64,000 nt of DNA from Lineus longissimus (lineage: Eukaryota > Nemertea > Pilidiophora > Heteronemertea > Lineidae): contig NC_088309.1 of assembly GCF_910592395.1 (NCBI RefSeq), positions 18,168,599 through 18,232,598 on the forward strand. The letters are read 5' to 3'. Within the stretch, counting starts at the first letter, position 1, and the number at the start of each line of letters is the position of its first letter. The position numbers were made by a program, and so were the translations under genes. Shown here one piece after another: positions 1 through 12,310 of this stretch. The notes below the pieces were generated by a model. That model made no database searches, was not told where the DNA came from, and worked only from the letters and a program-made list of their open reading frames with translations.

Positions 1-409
1 AAACTGCAAAATGTTGCTATAAGCGGGAAGTACATGTAGGAAGAACACTCCATCAGTTTGTGAAATGAAAAGTTATAAAGAGATATATTTCGAAGGAGAA
101 AAATATCTTGTGCGAGATCTATTCAGTACTAAAGGCATTCTTTCATATAAGCATGATATATAACATAACAGATACATAAACATTATACAAACGAATGGTG
201 TCACTATGACATACATATTGTCTGTCAAAATAATAAACTCTATTCCTCCTGCTAATTTGGTCTGTAACACCCACATGTGAAAAAATCTTGACTCCCAATA
301 TTCCTTAATCAGGTTTTTAGTATGAGAGCTGAAAACTTTTTAATGCCTTACTTATTCATTAGTGTTCTGGCTGATGAACTAATCTTATTGAATTTGTGTA
401 TTTCACCAG

Positions 410-569
410 AAAAATCATGGTTTTACGGATGATGAAAGATGGAAGTTGGAGAAAAACACTCATTCGTTTCCTGAAAGTGGCTGACAAAAACGATGAAATC
501 AAACTTCATCGGCCTATAAACTACAGGCGTGATCAAACAGATCAAAATTTGGCTGAGGAAGGCGTTTGA
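410..569 (+). CDS. Candidate terminal exon of an unrecognised gene
   Basis: An acceptor-like sequence (pyrimidine-poor, ending CACCAG at 409) precedes an open frame that includes an ATG at 417 and stops at 567-569. The 51-codon product is basic and charged, with the segment DKNDEIKLHRPINYRRD. I do not recognise a family. Nothing upstream in the window supplies earlier exons, so it would be the last exon of a gene entering from the left, or chance. A second overlapping frame at 529-759 is equally open, which weakens the case. Confidence 0.15.
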
Positions 570-817
570 CCAAACCAGCAGTGGAATGAGCACAAGTGGC
601 CAACATCATCGCCCCAATACCTGTGTACACGATCCTCTCCGCCGACTCAACGTCCTCTGGAGACAGCTGATGGTCTTACTATCCAACCGAGAGAGATTCA
701 GGTGGGATGTTGACGACAAGAGATTGAACGTTTCCGCCGAGTGCTTTCGGACACCATAGCTGACGTTACTGATCTTCCTCACTTCGAGGTATCTGGTACT
801 CGGCAGTTCCAGTTGCA

Positions 818-1110
818 TGGCTGGCATCGCTTTGACACTTTTTTTATATGTCCTCCACAATTCTTTAAGAATACACCGTTATGCTTTATCTTGACACGCA
901 AGGCTGCTGGAACGCCAAGTCCCTATAACAAGCACTATATCCAAGAATGCCTGTTATATCGGTGCTGGCACCGTTTTGACAGTTTTTTTTATATATCCTC
1001 CTCGATTCTTCAAGAATACACCGTTATCCTTTATCTAGACATACAAGGCTGCAGGAACACTAAGTTCATTTAACCACTTCTATATCCAAGACTGCCTCTC
1101 ATAAAGGTGG
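818..1110. repeat. Two-copy tandem duplication, about 143-bp unit
   Basis: The segment beginning GCTGGCATCGCTTTGACA near 820 is repeated with substitutions starting near 963. Both copies contain the matched blocks AAGAATACACCGTTAT and CAAGGCTGC followed by GGAAC, in the same order. Open frames crossing it are a by-product. The remaining sequence of 570-1880 shows nothing else I can name. Confidence 0.7.
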
Positions 1111-1881
1111 GGATTGGACTTTATATAGGGGTACAAGTTGTTATCCTTAGGAACCCTCCCACTTTTCTGATTATGGTTGGCTTTGTGTGTCCTTCAGTTT
1201 TGAAACATTGAAAAACAAAGGTGGTAATTTTGTGTCGTACATATATCCTGGTATCATATCCAATATTTGGTCCTCTCAATAATCTTCCAGGACTTGTTTA
1301 TGTGACAATTGTGCTTGTCTCAGCTTTAGACAGTAAGTGACTGAGAACTGGCTTAACGGCATAAATAAATACAGCAAGACTATACTGATTCCTGGTTCAG
1401 GTTAAAAGCTATAAATATTGAATTATTGGATGATGGTTGACATTGAGCGTGGCGAGTCAATTCAACTCTTTTGACCTGATCACTGTCTGTTCAACATGTA
1501 CATTTTGTCTTCAAATATGATCGAAGTATTTACAAGTGAGTATTTACCTCTCATTGTACGAGTGTAATATAAGCTAGGGCCAACAGACCTTATTGCACGA
1601 GTGTGATATCACATGTATCAGATGTGGTGTCGTTAGTGCACATTTACTACGCATTCGGCCCAAAAACTCTCAGTATGACTCAGTCAATGACGCACATCCT
1701 TGCCTTGCTCAGATCATTTTGCCAGCAGTCGTGGTTTTACCACAGAAGAGTTCAAAATCCAGCTGAACCACATAGAAAAATTTAAATCCTGTTTTTTGAC
1801 TTGGCAGAATACAACATTTATCCTTTCCGAGACATCAAATCCATCTAATCTGTCCATTTCTTAATAACCCATCATCTCATT

Positions 1882-3290
1882 ATGTCGTCTGTATCCATTA
1901 TAGAGACGGACACTGATCCAAATCAAATTCCACATCAGTATCCAAAAATCGATGTAGCTTCAATGAGTTGGAATGCACTCTACAACAGTTGTAGTCTCGA
2001 CTGCTTGAATAACCATCCCAGTACAAGAGGTAAATTTACACTGTTGAGAAAGTTTCTTGTGCACGCTACATCACTGAAGAATCCTTCCCAGGTGTAATCA
2101 AGCCTTGGAAAGTTGCAGTCAGCATCCCAGTAAAACAAAACCAGTGTAAAACTATAGAATCTATCAAATACTTCTTATCCTCCCAGGCTCATTAACTAAA
2201 TAACTCGCTAACAGGCCTACAAAGTTCAGTTTTAAACCTGGAGGGTTGCATAGCAACAAGCATTCAAAAAGTTCCATTTTTTCCAGAAAAATTTGGAGTA
2301 ACAAAGGCAGTTTATGCCAGAACTAGTCTATATAGTGAAAGGGTGTGGAATTGAAAAGGCTAACAACCAATATGCAATAGATCAATAAGTAATCAATACA
2401 ACTGATAGGGTGCGTCTGGGAACTGATTGGTTATGGCAGGCCCGGTATTAAATGCCAGGGGAGGTTTGTTTCATCAAAAAATTGAGACCACAAGTGAAGG
2501 TTACAGAACATGCAACAGTAGTATTTACTGATTACGTCAGAATAATATATAACTGTATAATAACAACTGCCTGAGGTCTCACTTAACAAAAGTTATAATA
2601 TCGTCCATTTATTTAATGATTTTAAGAACTTTGAGAAACAATTCATTCAAATTGCATCAAAGGTTATAAACAAGACTCATAATTACAGCAAATTACGTCC
2701 AGATTTTTAGATATTGAGTTAAGGGCTGAGCGTCAACGAGGACGTTAATAGAGCTCTATAAACAATAATGGGTGATTGTTATCTAAGTAGGAGGAAACCG
2801 GAGACCCCGGAGGAAACCGACACTGTCGAAGAGAGTCGCCCTCTCTATCACATGAGTGTACCGGGACCGACTGGGAATCGAACCCGGGACCCCAGAGGTG
2901 ACAAGCGCTGATGTTACCACTGTACCACTCCGACAGCCCGGAGACCTCAGACATCTATCTTGTTACAAGTAAACTCAAACAAAGTTTCTCATTGCTTTAA
3001 ATCTGTTAATTTGCCCGTGTCTCGGAACTGCTTTGATTGAATCAGACAAGGTAATATCACCAATCGATGGCACCTTGGTGACAGATGCGGAGAATCCCAC
3101 AGATATCTGCTGTGAGAAACTCCACGTCAGGTCAATTCGATCATCTCAAATGAAACAACAGAATCAAATGAGTCAAAAAATATCCAAAATACCTAAATTC
3201 CTCCAGGCAAGCGAGAACCGAAATCCTCCTTCAAATTTCCATTCTCCAGCTGACTTACCCTTGAACACTGTTGAAGCAGTGGCAGTGCAA
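1882..3290 (+). CDS. Candidate two-exon open frame, unrecognised
   Basis: First piece: ATG at 1882 opens a frame with DTDPNQIPHQYPKIDVASMS and could end at the donor-like AGAG|GTAAAT near 2031. Second piece: after an acceptor-like TTGATTGAATCAG at about 3038 the same phase continues with DKVISPIDGTLVTDAE and runs to about 3290. The phases match, but no clear downstream donor is visible and no family is recognised. A SINE lies in the putative intron. This is a weak model that could be coincidence. Confidence 0.15.
2705..2944 (-). mobile_element. tRNA-derived SINE
   Basis: On the minus strand the 5' head carries a Pol III A-box-like TGGTACAGTGG and an exact B box GGTTCGATTCC about 35 bp apart, as in a tRNA. 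A non-tRNA body follows with GGTTTCCTCCGGGGTCTCC. The sequence does not fold as a functional tRNA with a matched acceptor stem, so this is a SINE and not a tRNA gene. The 3' limit is estimated. Confidence 0.65.
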
Positions 3291-6200
3291 TTTTGGCAAA
3301 TTGTACAGTATACATTTTCTATAAGAGAAACAATTTATCATATAATAACAATACAAACAAGCCTTTTAGTACTGAACAGATATCTTCTATGATCGCTGTA
3401 AAACACTTATTTACTGGTGTGAAAAGAACTACATATACTATATCCAAATGTTCTTTTTTCCTGAGGCAATGGGACATATGTTGCATTGATGGGGACGAGG
3501 GGTTTATGATGGGGGGGGGGGGGATAGAGCTGTTAGTGATTCTGGGTGCATGTTAAATTTTGGTGTAGGGGTTACCAACAATTCGAAAAGTGGTTGCTAT
3601 GAAACGGAGCAACCACCTAGAGAGTCAGTATCCTCTGTGAAGCAGGTTCAGCTGGCAAATACATACAGGTTATCCTTGCCTATAACGTCTTTGGGTGACA
3701 TTGCAATGAGGCCCTATGGGGTATATAATGATTGTGTGTAATTGACTTCCCTCATAGATAGGAATGAATAGTGGTTCTCGAATAATCCTATGTAACCGGG
3801 GCAAGACTAGGCCTGGAGGTCGGAGCTTACTACAAAGATTTCTTGAGTATTCACACCCACTCCTGATGAAACCCCTTTGTGGGCCTAATTAAATGTACTG
3901 AACATCTTCAGTTGAACAAGAAAGTAAAGAAGACGTTATACATGCTTCCCGAAATTGGTGGCTTGCATTGGAACAAACTTTTTCCCCCTTGTCCGTCATT
4001 TTTAAAAAGGCATTCAAGTGTGTTGGTCAACCATTACTATCTCCTTTGTACCTCCACCATAAGGCCTAGTTTCCCCTTATGACATCACTATTTCGGACAC
4101 TCAGCGGCCCATTTCTGGAAAGGTGTATAGACAAAGATAACCTGTATGTTGATGCTTATGTGTTATCATGACGCCCATGCAATACCTGCTACGGAGAAGA
4201 GTTTAGATGCTTCACCTCCTAAAATTCTTGTTCTGTTGTCAAACATGGCTGCATGTATCAACGCATTTCATGGCTGAAGCTGCTTTGCAGAGGATACTGA
4301 TTCTCCAGAGTAAAACAGCAACTTGTCTTATTAGTATTTAAGTCATTAGAACACCAACAGCCAACTGTTGACAACACATCTCGGAGTTATTTAGTTGAGG
4401 GGAGAAACACCCAACACCAGATTTATATAGATTACCAATGTTTTGCTTTTATTCAAGCTCCTTCAAGGTAAACTATTATCACAAAACACATAGAGCAGTT
4501 AGTCAACAATGTTTCATTGGATTAAGGGAAAAAAAACAAAATGGGAATTTTGAGTTAGAAAGTGAATGTTGTAGCACAAGAAGGAAAGGTGTCTGTTATT
4601 AAGATTATTACAAACTGTACATACATCCTTTTCATATATGTTTGTAGTATTCTAGAGAGAAAAAAGAACAAACAATGCATAAAAGTATTTTTATTGATGG
4701 AGTATAATCATGTAATTAGGCCAAGTCATGTTGTCAAGAACTATGAGTTACCAAGAAATTTGAGTTAGTTTCACCGAAATCCACACAGCACACAATTTGA
4801 AAGAGCAAACTCACCAGCAGGAGAAAAGCCTACTCATAGTTTTTAGTTGCTTGAGAATTATATTTTAGCCTAATTAGCTCAATGGGGAAGTTTTTGGCCG
4901 AATTCGGATTCGATCGAACTTTTTCTAGTGTGTGTAAACGGCCCTAATGTATTCACCCTGTTTACAGCACTTTAAGAGCAGTGTGATGTAGGCTATAAGG
5001 AGTGATACAGAATGTTGGGGTCAGTTATTTTAAAACATTTACCATAACAACTTACTTTTCTGAATGCCATTTTTCTCAAAATCAGAAAAAAGTGACTGAA
5101 CTAACATACATGTATGTAATTTATGGCTCTATGCCCTTCAATTGACACATTTAATTATATTTTAGTGGGAAGATTCATAATCCAACACCTTTCAAATTAC
5201 ACAATTATCCCATAATCCAATGAAAAGCAAGATACTACATCATGGTGCCACATCAATTGACAAAAAATATTGAGAAGGTCATCCTGAATGACGTTCGCAT
5301 GACCTGGTTGCTGTGACGAGTATTACACGGAAGAGTTGACATGCTTTTTTTGGCCATTTAATGTTCACATCAATTTCATGCAGATTCTGAGCCCGAGACC
5401 AAAATTTCAGGTTTTTCAATACACATTTAGCCTGAAAACACGTAACTGTCAAGGCCTTTCAATTACAAGCCAACCTCACCCTTAAAGGGTGTGCCAAAAT
5501 TAAATTTGAGATGCCCAAATCTAAATATTGACACTCTGACAGTGACAAAAGAGGATATTTTTGTGCAGAGCTGAATGATTTCTCTCGGATGAAAATCCAA
5601 TTTTTCAGCATCTATTATTCTAATTTAGAAAACTGGCCCATCTCTTTTAAAAATTCTTAACCAGACTTTTTACCCCCAGGAAAAGAAAAACATAACTGTC
5701 ACTAACTAAGCCCAAATTAGAACAGGCCACATCAAAATACAGGGTGTGCCTGAAATCATGTAGTTAAAAGCCCAGCTGTACGCATTACCTTTTCTCTCTT
5801 TGGAAAGAACTTTACAATGTTCATTTTCTTAACCACCTGAAGTAAAAGTATCATAATTACCAGGCGAATGCTGCTGCATGATCCAGCCCTCCTCGTCAGA
5901 GGGCTCAGGTCCACCCCTTGCATTTTGCCCGTACTCCCACCAAACTCGTCCGACACCCTGAAGAGTAAGAAGGAATACGAAACCGTGAATATCCTGCTTT
6001 GCATACTCTGTACAGGACTTCAAAAAGAAGACCATAAATGAAGACGGGGTTGTGGTTGTTGGGCGAAGCTTTCTCATTGGACTGTTGGACTGATGGATGG
6101 TTTTTGATGATGTTGGCTGATTTAAAACAAATTCAACCTGCAGTGTTAAGTGTTGCCTGAAACAAACTTCGCGTCAAATGAGAAAGAACCAAATGGGAAG

Positions 6201-6600
6201 CCTAAAAGAGTCTCGAAGCTCCTTTAACATTTTCAGGCGCGCTTTTTAGACATTTTGAGAGAATAATCACACTTTTCATAAAACCAAACCAATGGTGAAA
6301 TTTTCTAGAAGACCTGGATTTAGAAAAAATAAATGCACTCTGCGCCTACGAAGCCTCATTTTGAATTCAGCGGTTATGGTTCGGCAACCAAACCGCTTGG
6401 GTTGTTCGAAAGATGGAAGCCATAAAAAACATTTAAAAATAACATTATTCATTGTTTGATTTATTGAGGTGTTTTAGAATAGAAATTGATAATTTACCGT
6501 CAGTATTAATCGCGTCATCAAATCCGCTCAGGTAGAGCTAAAATGTTCCACCCTTGCGATTTGGTGAGACAACCAAAATCTAAAGTTCGGTATCAATTCC
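2945..6600. other. Intergenic region with one dispersed repeat
   Basis: No supported gene. A G homopolymer of 13 lies at 3511-3523. The block at 3941-4130 recurs at 23498-23682. Around 4863-4940 a short segment with GAATTCGGATTCGATCGAAC and GTGTGTAAACGG resembles, in inverted sense, 9470-9550, which may be a decayed element. The minus-strand frames at 5756-6077 look exon-like (a WWEYG-containing frame and an alternative frame ending in a basic KKMNIVKFFPKREK stretch), but no consistent splice phase could be built, so no gene is called. Confidence 0.5.
3941..4130. repeat. Dispersed repeat R1, copy 1
   Basis: About 190 bp starting CATGCTTCCCGAAATTGGTG and ending GGAAAGGTGTATAG. It matches 23498-23682 almost base for base in the same orientation, with a few indels. 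Neither copy has obvious terminal inverted repeats or coding capacity. It could be a non-autonomous transposon or a segmental fragment. Confidence 0.8.
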
Positions 6601-6832
6601 TTAAAGGGGTACGCTGTTCGTAATTACTTGTGGTCCAAGTAAATAGAAATCCACTAATACACAATGCCGTAGTGCAGTTGTTGTGAATACAAATTTCTTT
6701 AAACTTGGTATTCATAGTACTTGTCAGTCTACACAACGGCAACGTTGAAATTTATATTCAGCACCTATTTCTGCAATTGGACATTTTAAAATTCAATTAC
6801 CAATTCAAAATTTTTAACAAATGGCCTTTAAA
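6601..6832. mobile_element. MITE family B, copy 1
   Basis: About 230 bp bounded by TTAAAGGGGTACGCTGTTCG and ATGGCCTTTAAA. The termini are imperfect inverted repeats (TTTAAAGG... / ...CCTTTAAA). The interior is AT-rich and holds the recognisable block AATTACTTGTGGTCCA. Other copies: 8584-8820 (same sense), 21834-22080 and 42537-42776 (inverted), with partial pieces near 33500-33700 and 18068-18140. No transposase is encoded. Confidence 0.75.
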
Positions 6833-6890
6833 ACATACAAACATCTTGTGAGTCTCTTGCACTTTCATCACATTATTTGAAAACTTTTAC

Positions 6891-7000
6891 CTTATCACAT
6901 TGAGCATAGTGTGCACAGAATGACGGAAGCGATTCAAACCGGGCATCGTGTCGGCCGGTTTGGGATAATAGACCACGGATGGCAGACGTAAACGATCCAT
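6891..7000 (-). CDS. Candidate first coding exon, unrecognised gene
   Basis: On the minus strand an ATG at 7000 opens 36 codons beginning MDRLRLPSVVYYPKPADT and ending at a donor-like ATAAG|GTAAAA at 6890. The peptide looks like real protein: mixed composition and no repeats. The upstream 7140-7390 is noticeably GC-richer than its surroundings, as expected for a promoter or 5' UTR. Downstream exons could lie at 5750-5990, but the phase (2) fits only one of several open frames there. I do not recognise the family. Confidence 0.3.
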
Positions 7001-9056
7001 GGTTAGGCCGAGAATGTAGTCCAACAAAACTCCGACACATGACAAGATAATCCAAAATAGGCAAGGAAAACTACACAAGCACACCGAGAGCTTCCACACC
7101 ACACTGACTATCAAAGAAAAGTACTCGGAGGTGACTCAAGACGACTATTCATTTGCCGGCTTGGAGCAGGATCGATTGAGACTGAGAGGCCCCTAGCGAC
7201 AGAAGTCCCAGCGACGGTCGCTAAGCCATCGCCACAGAAACCACTTGGTGATGGTGACGTGGGTGCTTTGGATGCTGCAGATGATGTTCTTTCGTGTGGT
7301 CAGGGTTCTTTGATCATGTCAGCAGCGGATGGATGCTGGATTGGATTAGATCACATCTTGAGGCACGACACCGACAGGCAGTTTGTTTAAACAATGGATC
7401 AATCAATTAGAATAGGAATAGATACATGATCAAGTAAGGGAATAATTAATCAAAGGTGAGAATTTTTTATAATCTATATCATGCGTCAGGAACACAAAAA
7501 TAGAATGGAAGAAAATAGTCAATGATGTTGTCTGGATATGGAGAGACTGCATAGAGACAAGTATGTGTTAAATTAGTGCCATTAGCCAAAAAATAATCGC
7601 TCCAAACCCTCCCAGATGCCTGTTGTTGGGCCTTTTTGACCATAATTCCTTTAGCACACAAAAGATGTTTAGCTGTGATGTGAGGTGAATCTGGTGAATG
7701 CCTAAAACTTTGTTGTGAAATGCAAAATGGAATGTAAGCTTTGATGAATTTTTAACATAATTTCCATGCGAAAAGACTAAAATGCGCAAATACATTATTA
7801 AAATTCAGATAATGAAATTACCAGGGACCATGTGCTCATTGACAGGTATATGATTACTGTAAAGTTAGGGTTACAGAGAATTTGACCTCTGTAACCTTTG
7901 AAATACGGTCCAGGTCAATATATTTCCACTACTATGCTCTTTAAAAGCATGATGACATACATTTGAGCATCATGCAGTACAGCATTTTACCTGTAATAAT
8001 AGGCCTATGTGGATGAAACCTCCAAACTGGCATAAACCTGTCGACCCGGTATTTGTATGAGGCAGTTCGCATTCATGTGGATATCATTACACTAACAGTG
8101 GCTCTCGCAACCTTGGTGTTTTCCACAACCTTGTTTTTTTCTCCACAAAGGTAGCTCCATCTGCTCTCCTTTAAAAAGAAGAATCAGGCCTTTCAACTGA
8201 AAGGCCTGTATAAACCACACCAGCACAAAGGAATTGTCCAGTTCTTGTCTTTCCAGGTGATGGTAATTCGTCTTGACACGACCAGATCTCCTGTTAATGT
8301 GTAACATAAAGAAAGTCAACTTACCTTACACCAAAAGGACAGCTCCTTTCTATCAGAGGCAAAACAAATTGATTGGGCAAATGGACAATGAAATGAAATG
8401 AAAAAAGAACTGATTTGACAAACAAAAGATTGTGCATCAGGCATTTAAGATGATATATTTCGAGTTTACAAGTACAATTAATTACCACAAATGAGGACAG
8501 GGATAATTAAAGCGACGCCTAATTAATACATGTAGGCTAAACACTGCGATGATGCAGAATAAAGACAAAGATAACAATGGATTCTTTAAAGAGGTGCACC
8601 GTTCGTAATTACTTGTGGTCCAGTTAAATAGAAATCCACTATTACACAATGCTGCAGTGCAGTTATTGCAAATTTGTTTAAACTTGGTGTTCATAGTACT
8701 TGTATATCAGTCTACACAACGACAATGTTGAAATTTATATTTAGTATGTATTTTCGCAATTGGACATTTTAAAATTCAATTACAAATTCAAAAATTTTAA
8801 CAAATGGCGTAGGCCTTTAAGGTTGCACAAAAAGCCAGGTTCTCTCTCGTAATTTCACAGACAACAACCAACTGTACCTCAAATGACGACGACCACACCT
8901 GCAGGACAACATCCTATTTTCAGTTTTGAAAGCATCAGGTTTAGATGTATCATAACGAAAGTGACCTATAGACTCTGACCTGCATAGCAAAATGCAGTGC
9001 ATAGATTGGTGAAATACGTTTTGAACATGCAACAATCATTTACTCTGATTAACATA
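7001..9056. other. Intergenic or gene-flank region
   Basis: 7140-7390 is GC-rich and open on the plus strand without a good start. One possible minus-strand internal exon lies at 8899-8979 (acceptor CTATGCAG, donor GTGTGG, 27 codons). Another open stretch at 8119-8300 follows an acceptor-like CATTAACAG. None can be linked into a gene with consistent phases. MITE family B copy 2 occupies 8584-8820. Confidence 0.4.
8584..8820. mobile_element. MITE family B, copy 2
   Basis: Same orientation and same internal order as the copy at 6601-6832, including GTTCGTAATTACTTGTGGTC near one end and GGCCTTTAA at the other. The two copies sit about 2 kb apart and differ by scattered substitutions, so they are independent insertions or an old local duplication. 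Confidence 0.75.
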
Positions 9057-9233
9057 CAGTGGAACCTCTCTATTGAGGACACCCTCGGGACTGACAAGTG
9101 CTGTCATTAATAGAGAGGTGTCCTGATTAGAGAGGTCAAATTGAATGGAAACAACCAATTGGTACCAAAACTAGTGTCCTTAATAGAGAGGTTGTCCTTA
9201 ATACAGAGGTTTCCGCTAAGGGAGGTTCCACTG
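9057..9233. mobile_element. MITE family A, copy 1, with TA flanks
   Basis: Self-complementary element beginning CAGTGGAACCTCTCTATTGA and ending GGAGGTTCCACTG, flanked on both sides by TA (9055-9056 and 9234-9235). CAGT-type ends with a TA target are typical of pogo/Tigger-like Tc1/mariner MITEs (family knowledge). Inside, the phrase TCTCTATTAAGGACA recurs in both orientations, so most of the element can fold. Nothing is encoded. Region 9236-10096 shows no gene. Confidence 0.85.
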
Positions 9234-10096
9234 TAATCTACATCCTGCCACCACAATACATCATAAGTTAAGTATAAACTAATATTTACTGCCCCAGTTG
9301 CCCAGTCATTAGAACATGTGTGCCATCTATTTGGAAAAAAAATGAATCAATTTCTACATTGGCAATTCTAACATTAGTATAAGTTGTGTTTCCATCTGTC
9401 CAACCCCTGTGTTTGTTGTGATTCTATTTGTCGATCGCTGTACACATCTATGGCGTGTCAATTTTGTCCCGGGGACACTTTTTGCTGAATTGCCGTGGCT
9501 AAATCAGCCCAATTGAGCTCGATCGGGCTGATCCGAACCTGGGCGTAAACACACGTTATTTCAATAGATGGAAGTGACTGGAAGCGCAAAAACACAGTTC
9601 AATCATTAGTTTTAAAGCCAGGTGACAAACGTCGCAGTAGATGTTTAACAGTGGTACTAATGACCCTTTTTTGATGAAGTCGAACAAGATTTTTAGGACA
9701 AAGAAGATAATTTTACCTGCAACACCACCTCTTACCATGATTATTAATTAGTATTATCACATACCAACACACTTGGGTCATAGATGGAGGTGCTCACCAG
9801 GTTTTTGTACACTCGGCTAGAACGTGGATTTCAAATAAGCACAGTTATCAAACAGGTGACAGTTCAGCATAAACTGGCATGACTATGGCAAAGTGATTGA
9901 TGCAGAACTGCATGATTTGAATCCTTTTTACTTTAATCTGGTGGCAACCTACCTACCTTTTCCAATATGGTTCTCTTCAACTCACAGAGAACACAACAGT
10001 TAGTAACATTGCAAGTAAGTAACATGGTCTGGGATAGCACTACCCGACTTGGGATTAATAGAAAGCCTCAGGGCCTTCCACTGCGCTGTCTTCTCT

Positions 10097-10768
10097 ATGA
10101 ATGAATGAATGAAAAGCATTTATAGGCGGCGCCTTTCCAAGAGCCTGATCAAGGCGCCACCCCGTTCAAAACCGAAAACATCATTCAGAGAAGTGCTTCT
10201 TAAAAAGCCACGTCTTTAGCTGAAGTTTGAAACTGGTGATATTTTGGCATGCCTTGACGTGGCCAGGGAGGGCGTTCCAAAGAACAGGTGCACAAGACGA
10301 GAGACTCCGGTCGCCTAGCCGAGTTCGGGTTCTTTTGACGGAGACCCGATCAAGCCCAGAATACCGCGTCTCTCGTCGGCCAGGTGCAGCACTCAAAAAC
10401 CCATCGAAATATTGTGGTGCAAGACCGCTATAGATCTTATAAGCAGTCAGCGAGATCTTGTACTCGATCCTTGACCTAACAGGGAGCCAGTGCAATTGCC
10501 GAAGGGCAGGGGTTATGTGCGCAGATTTCCTAAGACGGAGGACAATCCTGGCAGCCCAGTTCTGAATACGCTGGAGTGGAGCAATGGTACTTTCATGGAG
10601 ACCATACAGAATGCCATTATTGCAATCTAACCGGGAGCTGACCAACGCACAAACCAAACGCTCTGCGCTAGCTTGATCGAGGTACTTTCTTACACGACCG
10701 ATGTTGTAAAGGCTTGCACTAGCTGCCCTGCAGATGGATGAGGGTGAGACATAGTCACAACCAGTCAT
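10097..10768 (-). mobile_element. 5'-truncated CR1/Jockey-like non-LTR retrotransposon
   Basis: The minus-strand frame encodes the C-terminal part of a reverse-transcriptase ORF. Recognisable landmarks in order are LQRIQNWAARIV, LRQLHWLPVRSRIEYKI, TRTRLGDRSLSS and APVLWNALPGHVK, ending FKLQLKTWLFKKHF. The catalytic palm (with its YADD box) and the endonuclease are missing, so the copy is dead. The 3' end at 10097-10112 is a short TGAA/ATTC simple repeat, as in several non-LTR clades. The 5' break falls near 10745, at a repeated motif (see 10741-10819). Confidence 0.88.
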
Positions 10769-10819
10769 CTCAGTTTGGTGGATGAGGGTGAGACATAGTC
10801 ACAACCAGTCATCTCAGTT
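10741..10819. repeat. Direct duplication of about 37 bp holding the GTCACAACC motif
   Basis: GATGAGGGTGAGACATAGTC followed by ACAACCAGTCATCTCAGTTT occurs twice in tandem, ending near 10819. The duplication sits at the 5' break of the retrotransposon fragment. The core AGTCACAACCAG is the same motif seen in the arrays at 20.6-21.7 kb and (reverse complement) 43-44 kb. Confidence 0.75.
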
Positions 10820-12310
10820 TCAACATGTTCAAAGGATCATGTCCTCTCTGAGATTCTTCTTCTGCGTTGAGCCTGCCTGCACTATCAAGTGATTTGTATG
10901 CATTATGAGCTGTTGTTATGTGCGGACTCACTAGACACCGGCAGGCCAAATGAACTCCGTCTCTGTCTCTTATTGTGACTTATTTATTTCGTTTATTGAT
11001 GACCTTTTTGGGGCCATACACCTCAGAATATTCACATTTTTGGCAAATGGATGGGCCTACATGGCAACATGCACAGCAATGCAGAAATGAACATCAATCA
11101 TGGCTCATGCATGCATACTCAGCATAGGCTTACATACACTTACACTACACACTGTGGCCAACATGGGACATCAGCGTGCCGATTGAAGTGGAATTTCTCA
11201 GGACCTTATCATGCAATTGGGTCAAAAACACTACTAATTGAAACATTCGTACATACTCTATCCATATACGATCAAATTACGGATCTAAATGGCTTTTTAG
11301 TGCCTTAAATTGGGTACGGAAAACTGCAATAATTTGATAAAATTTTGGCATGGTCGCCGCCATATTTGATCTCAAGCATAATCATGGGTGTTTGGTCTAA
11401 ACATTTTCCGAAGACGACAAAGACGGATCGTCTTTGACACGTTGTGACTTTGTCGTCAAATGTGCATTAAGGATGCAAGATCTAGATTATTTCAACCTTT
11501 TACAACAGCCAATGAGCTGTAATAATGCACTAGCTTATACACGTATATCTTGTTATATCCATCACTGCAAAGTTGTCCCAAACAAACACAAGTTGTCCTC
11601 AGTCAAGGTTGTGACAAATGAGATACTAGTATGTCGTCTGTTATTCTTGGAACAACTGGTCATAGTTGGGACAGTGTCATTCATATTAAATGCTGGGGAA
11701 TACCTATCCAGAATGTTGGTCGATCTGCAAGGGTCAGCGCGGCCTCCAACAAACCTTCAATCCCTGCCATAGATTTTCACTGACCATGGCTATAGTCACA
11801 ATGAGGAAGTTCCCTCGAGTATAAATACCGCCAACTCCAACTGATCTCGGCAATTGATATAGTAGGAAGGCTAGGAGCCAAGTAAATACGTGGGGGATAG
11901 GGCCGATTGTTGGTCTCACACTACATGGTTGTGACTTTGTCTTCATGAGTTTCAAAAGAACCTGACAAAAATGTAAAGAACAAACGATTTCTAAGAAAAG
12001 TTATATTAGTCATAAAAATAACATGCCAAAATATGAATGTCTCAAAAAATATTTGATCACATTGGTTTATACTTCAACCAAAAGGCTTCCTGAGGAAATC
12101 AGGGCCTGGGTTAATGTTCCCTGCACACAAACAGTTCGTGTGCAGGGCCAGAGAAGCAAACATTAACCCCCAATTTCCTCAGGATGCTGAAAGGGCAAAT
12201 ATCACATTGGTTAATTCAACCAAGAGGGTACATGTCATCCCAGGTGATGCTGATGCAATATGTTCTGCATTTCTTCAAATAAAACCGGCATTGTCCTGAA
12301 ATTACAATAA
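10820..12310. other. Intergenic, with two foldback sequences
   Basis: No gene supported. A nested palindrome lies at 11413-11457 (arms GACGACAAAG/CTTTGTCGTC with an inner AAAGACG...CGTCTTT). A larger foldback lies at 12089-12183. The open frames here are short and lack splice context. Confidence 0.5.
12089..12183. repeat. Nested inverted repeat (foldback)
   Basis: Outer arms CCTGAGGAAAT...GGGTTAATGTT pair with AACATTAACCC...ATTTCCTCAGG. The inner arms CCCTGCACAC and GTGTGCAGGG are perfect around a 9-nt loop. Related direct-repeat sequence (ATCACATTGGTT... CAACCAA) flanks both sides near 12056 and 12203. It could be a small foldback transposon. Confidence 0.7.

Noticed and set aside
5756-6077. 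Exon-like frames with WWEYG and KKMNIVKFFPKREK
   Set aside because: All three frames are open, the intron implied between the two pieces would be only 24 bases, and phases do not fit the candidate start exon at 7000.
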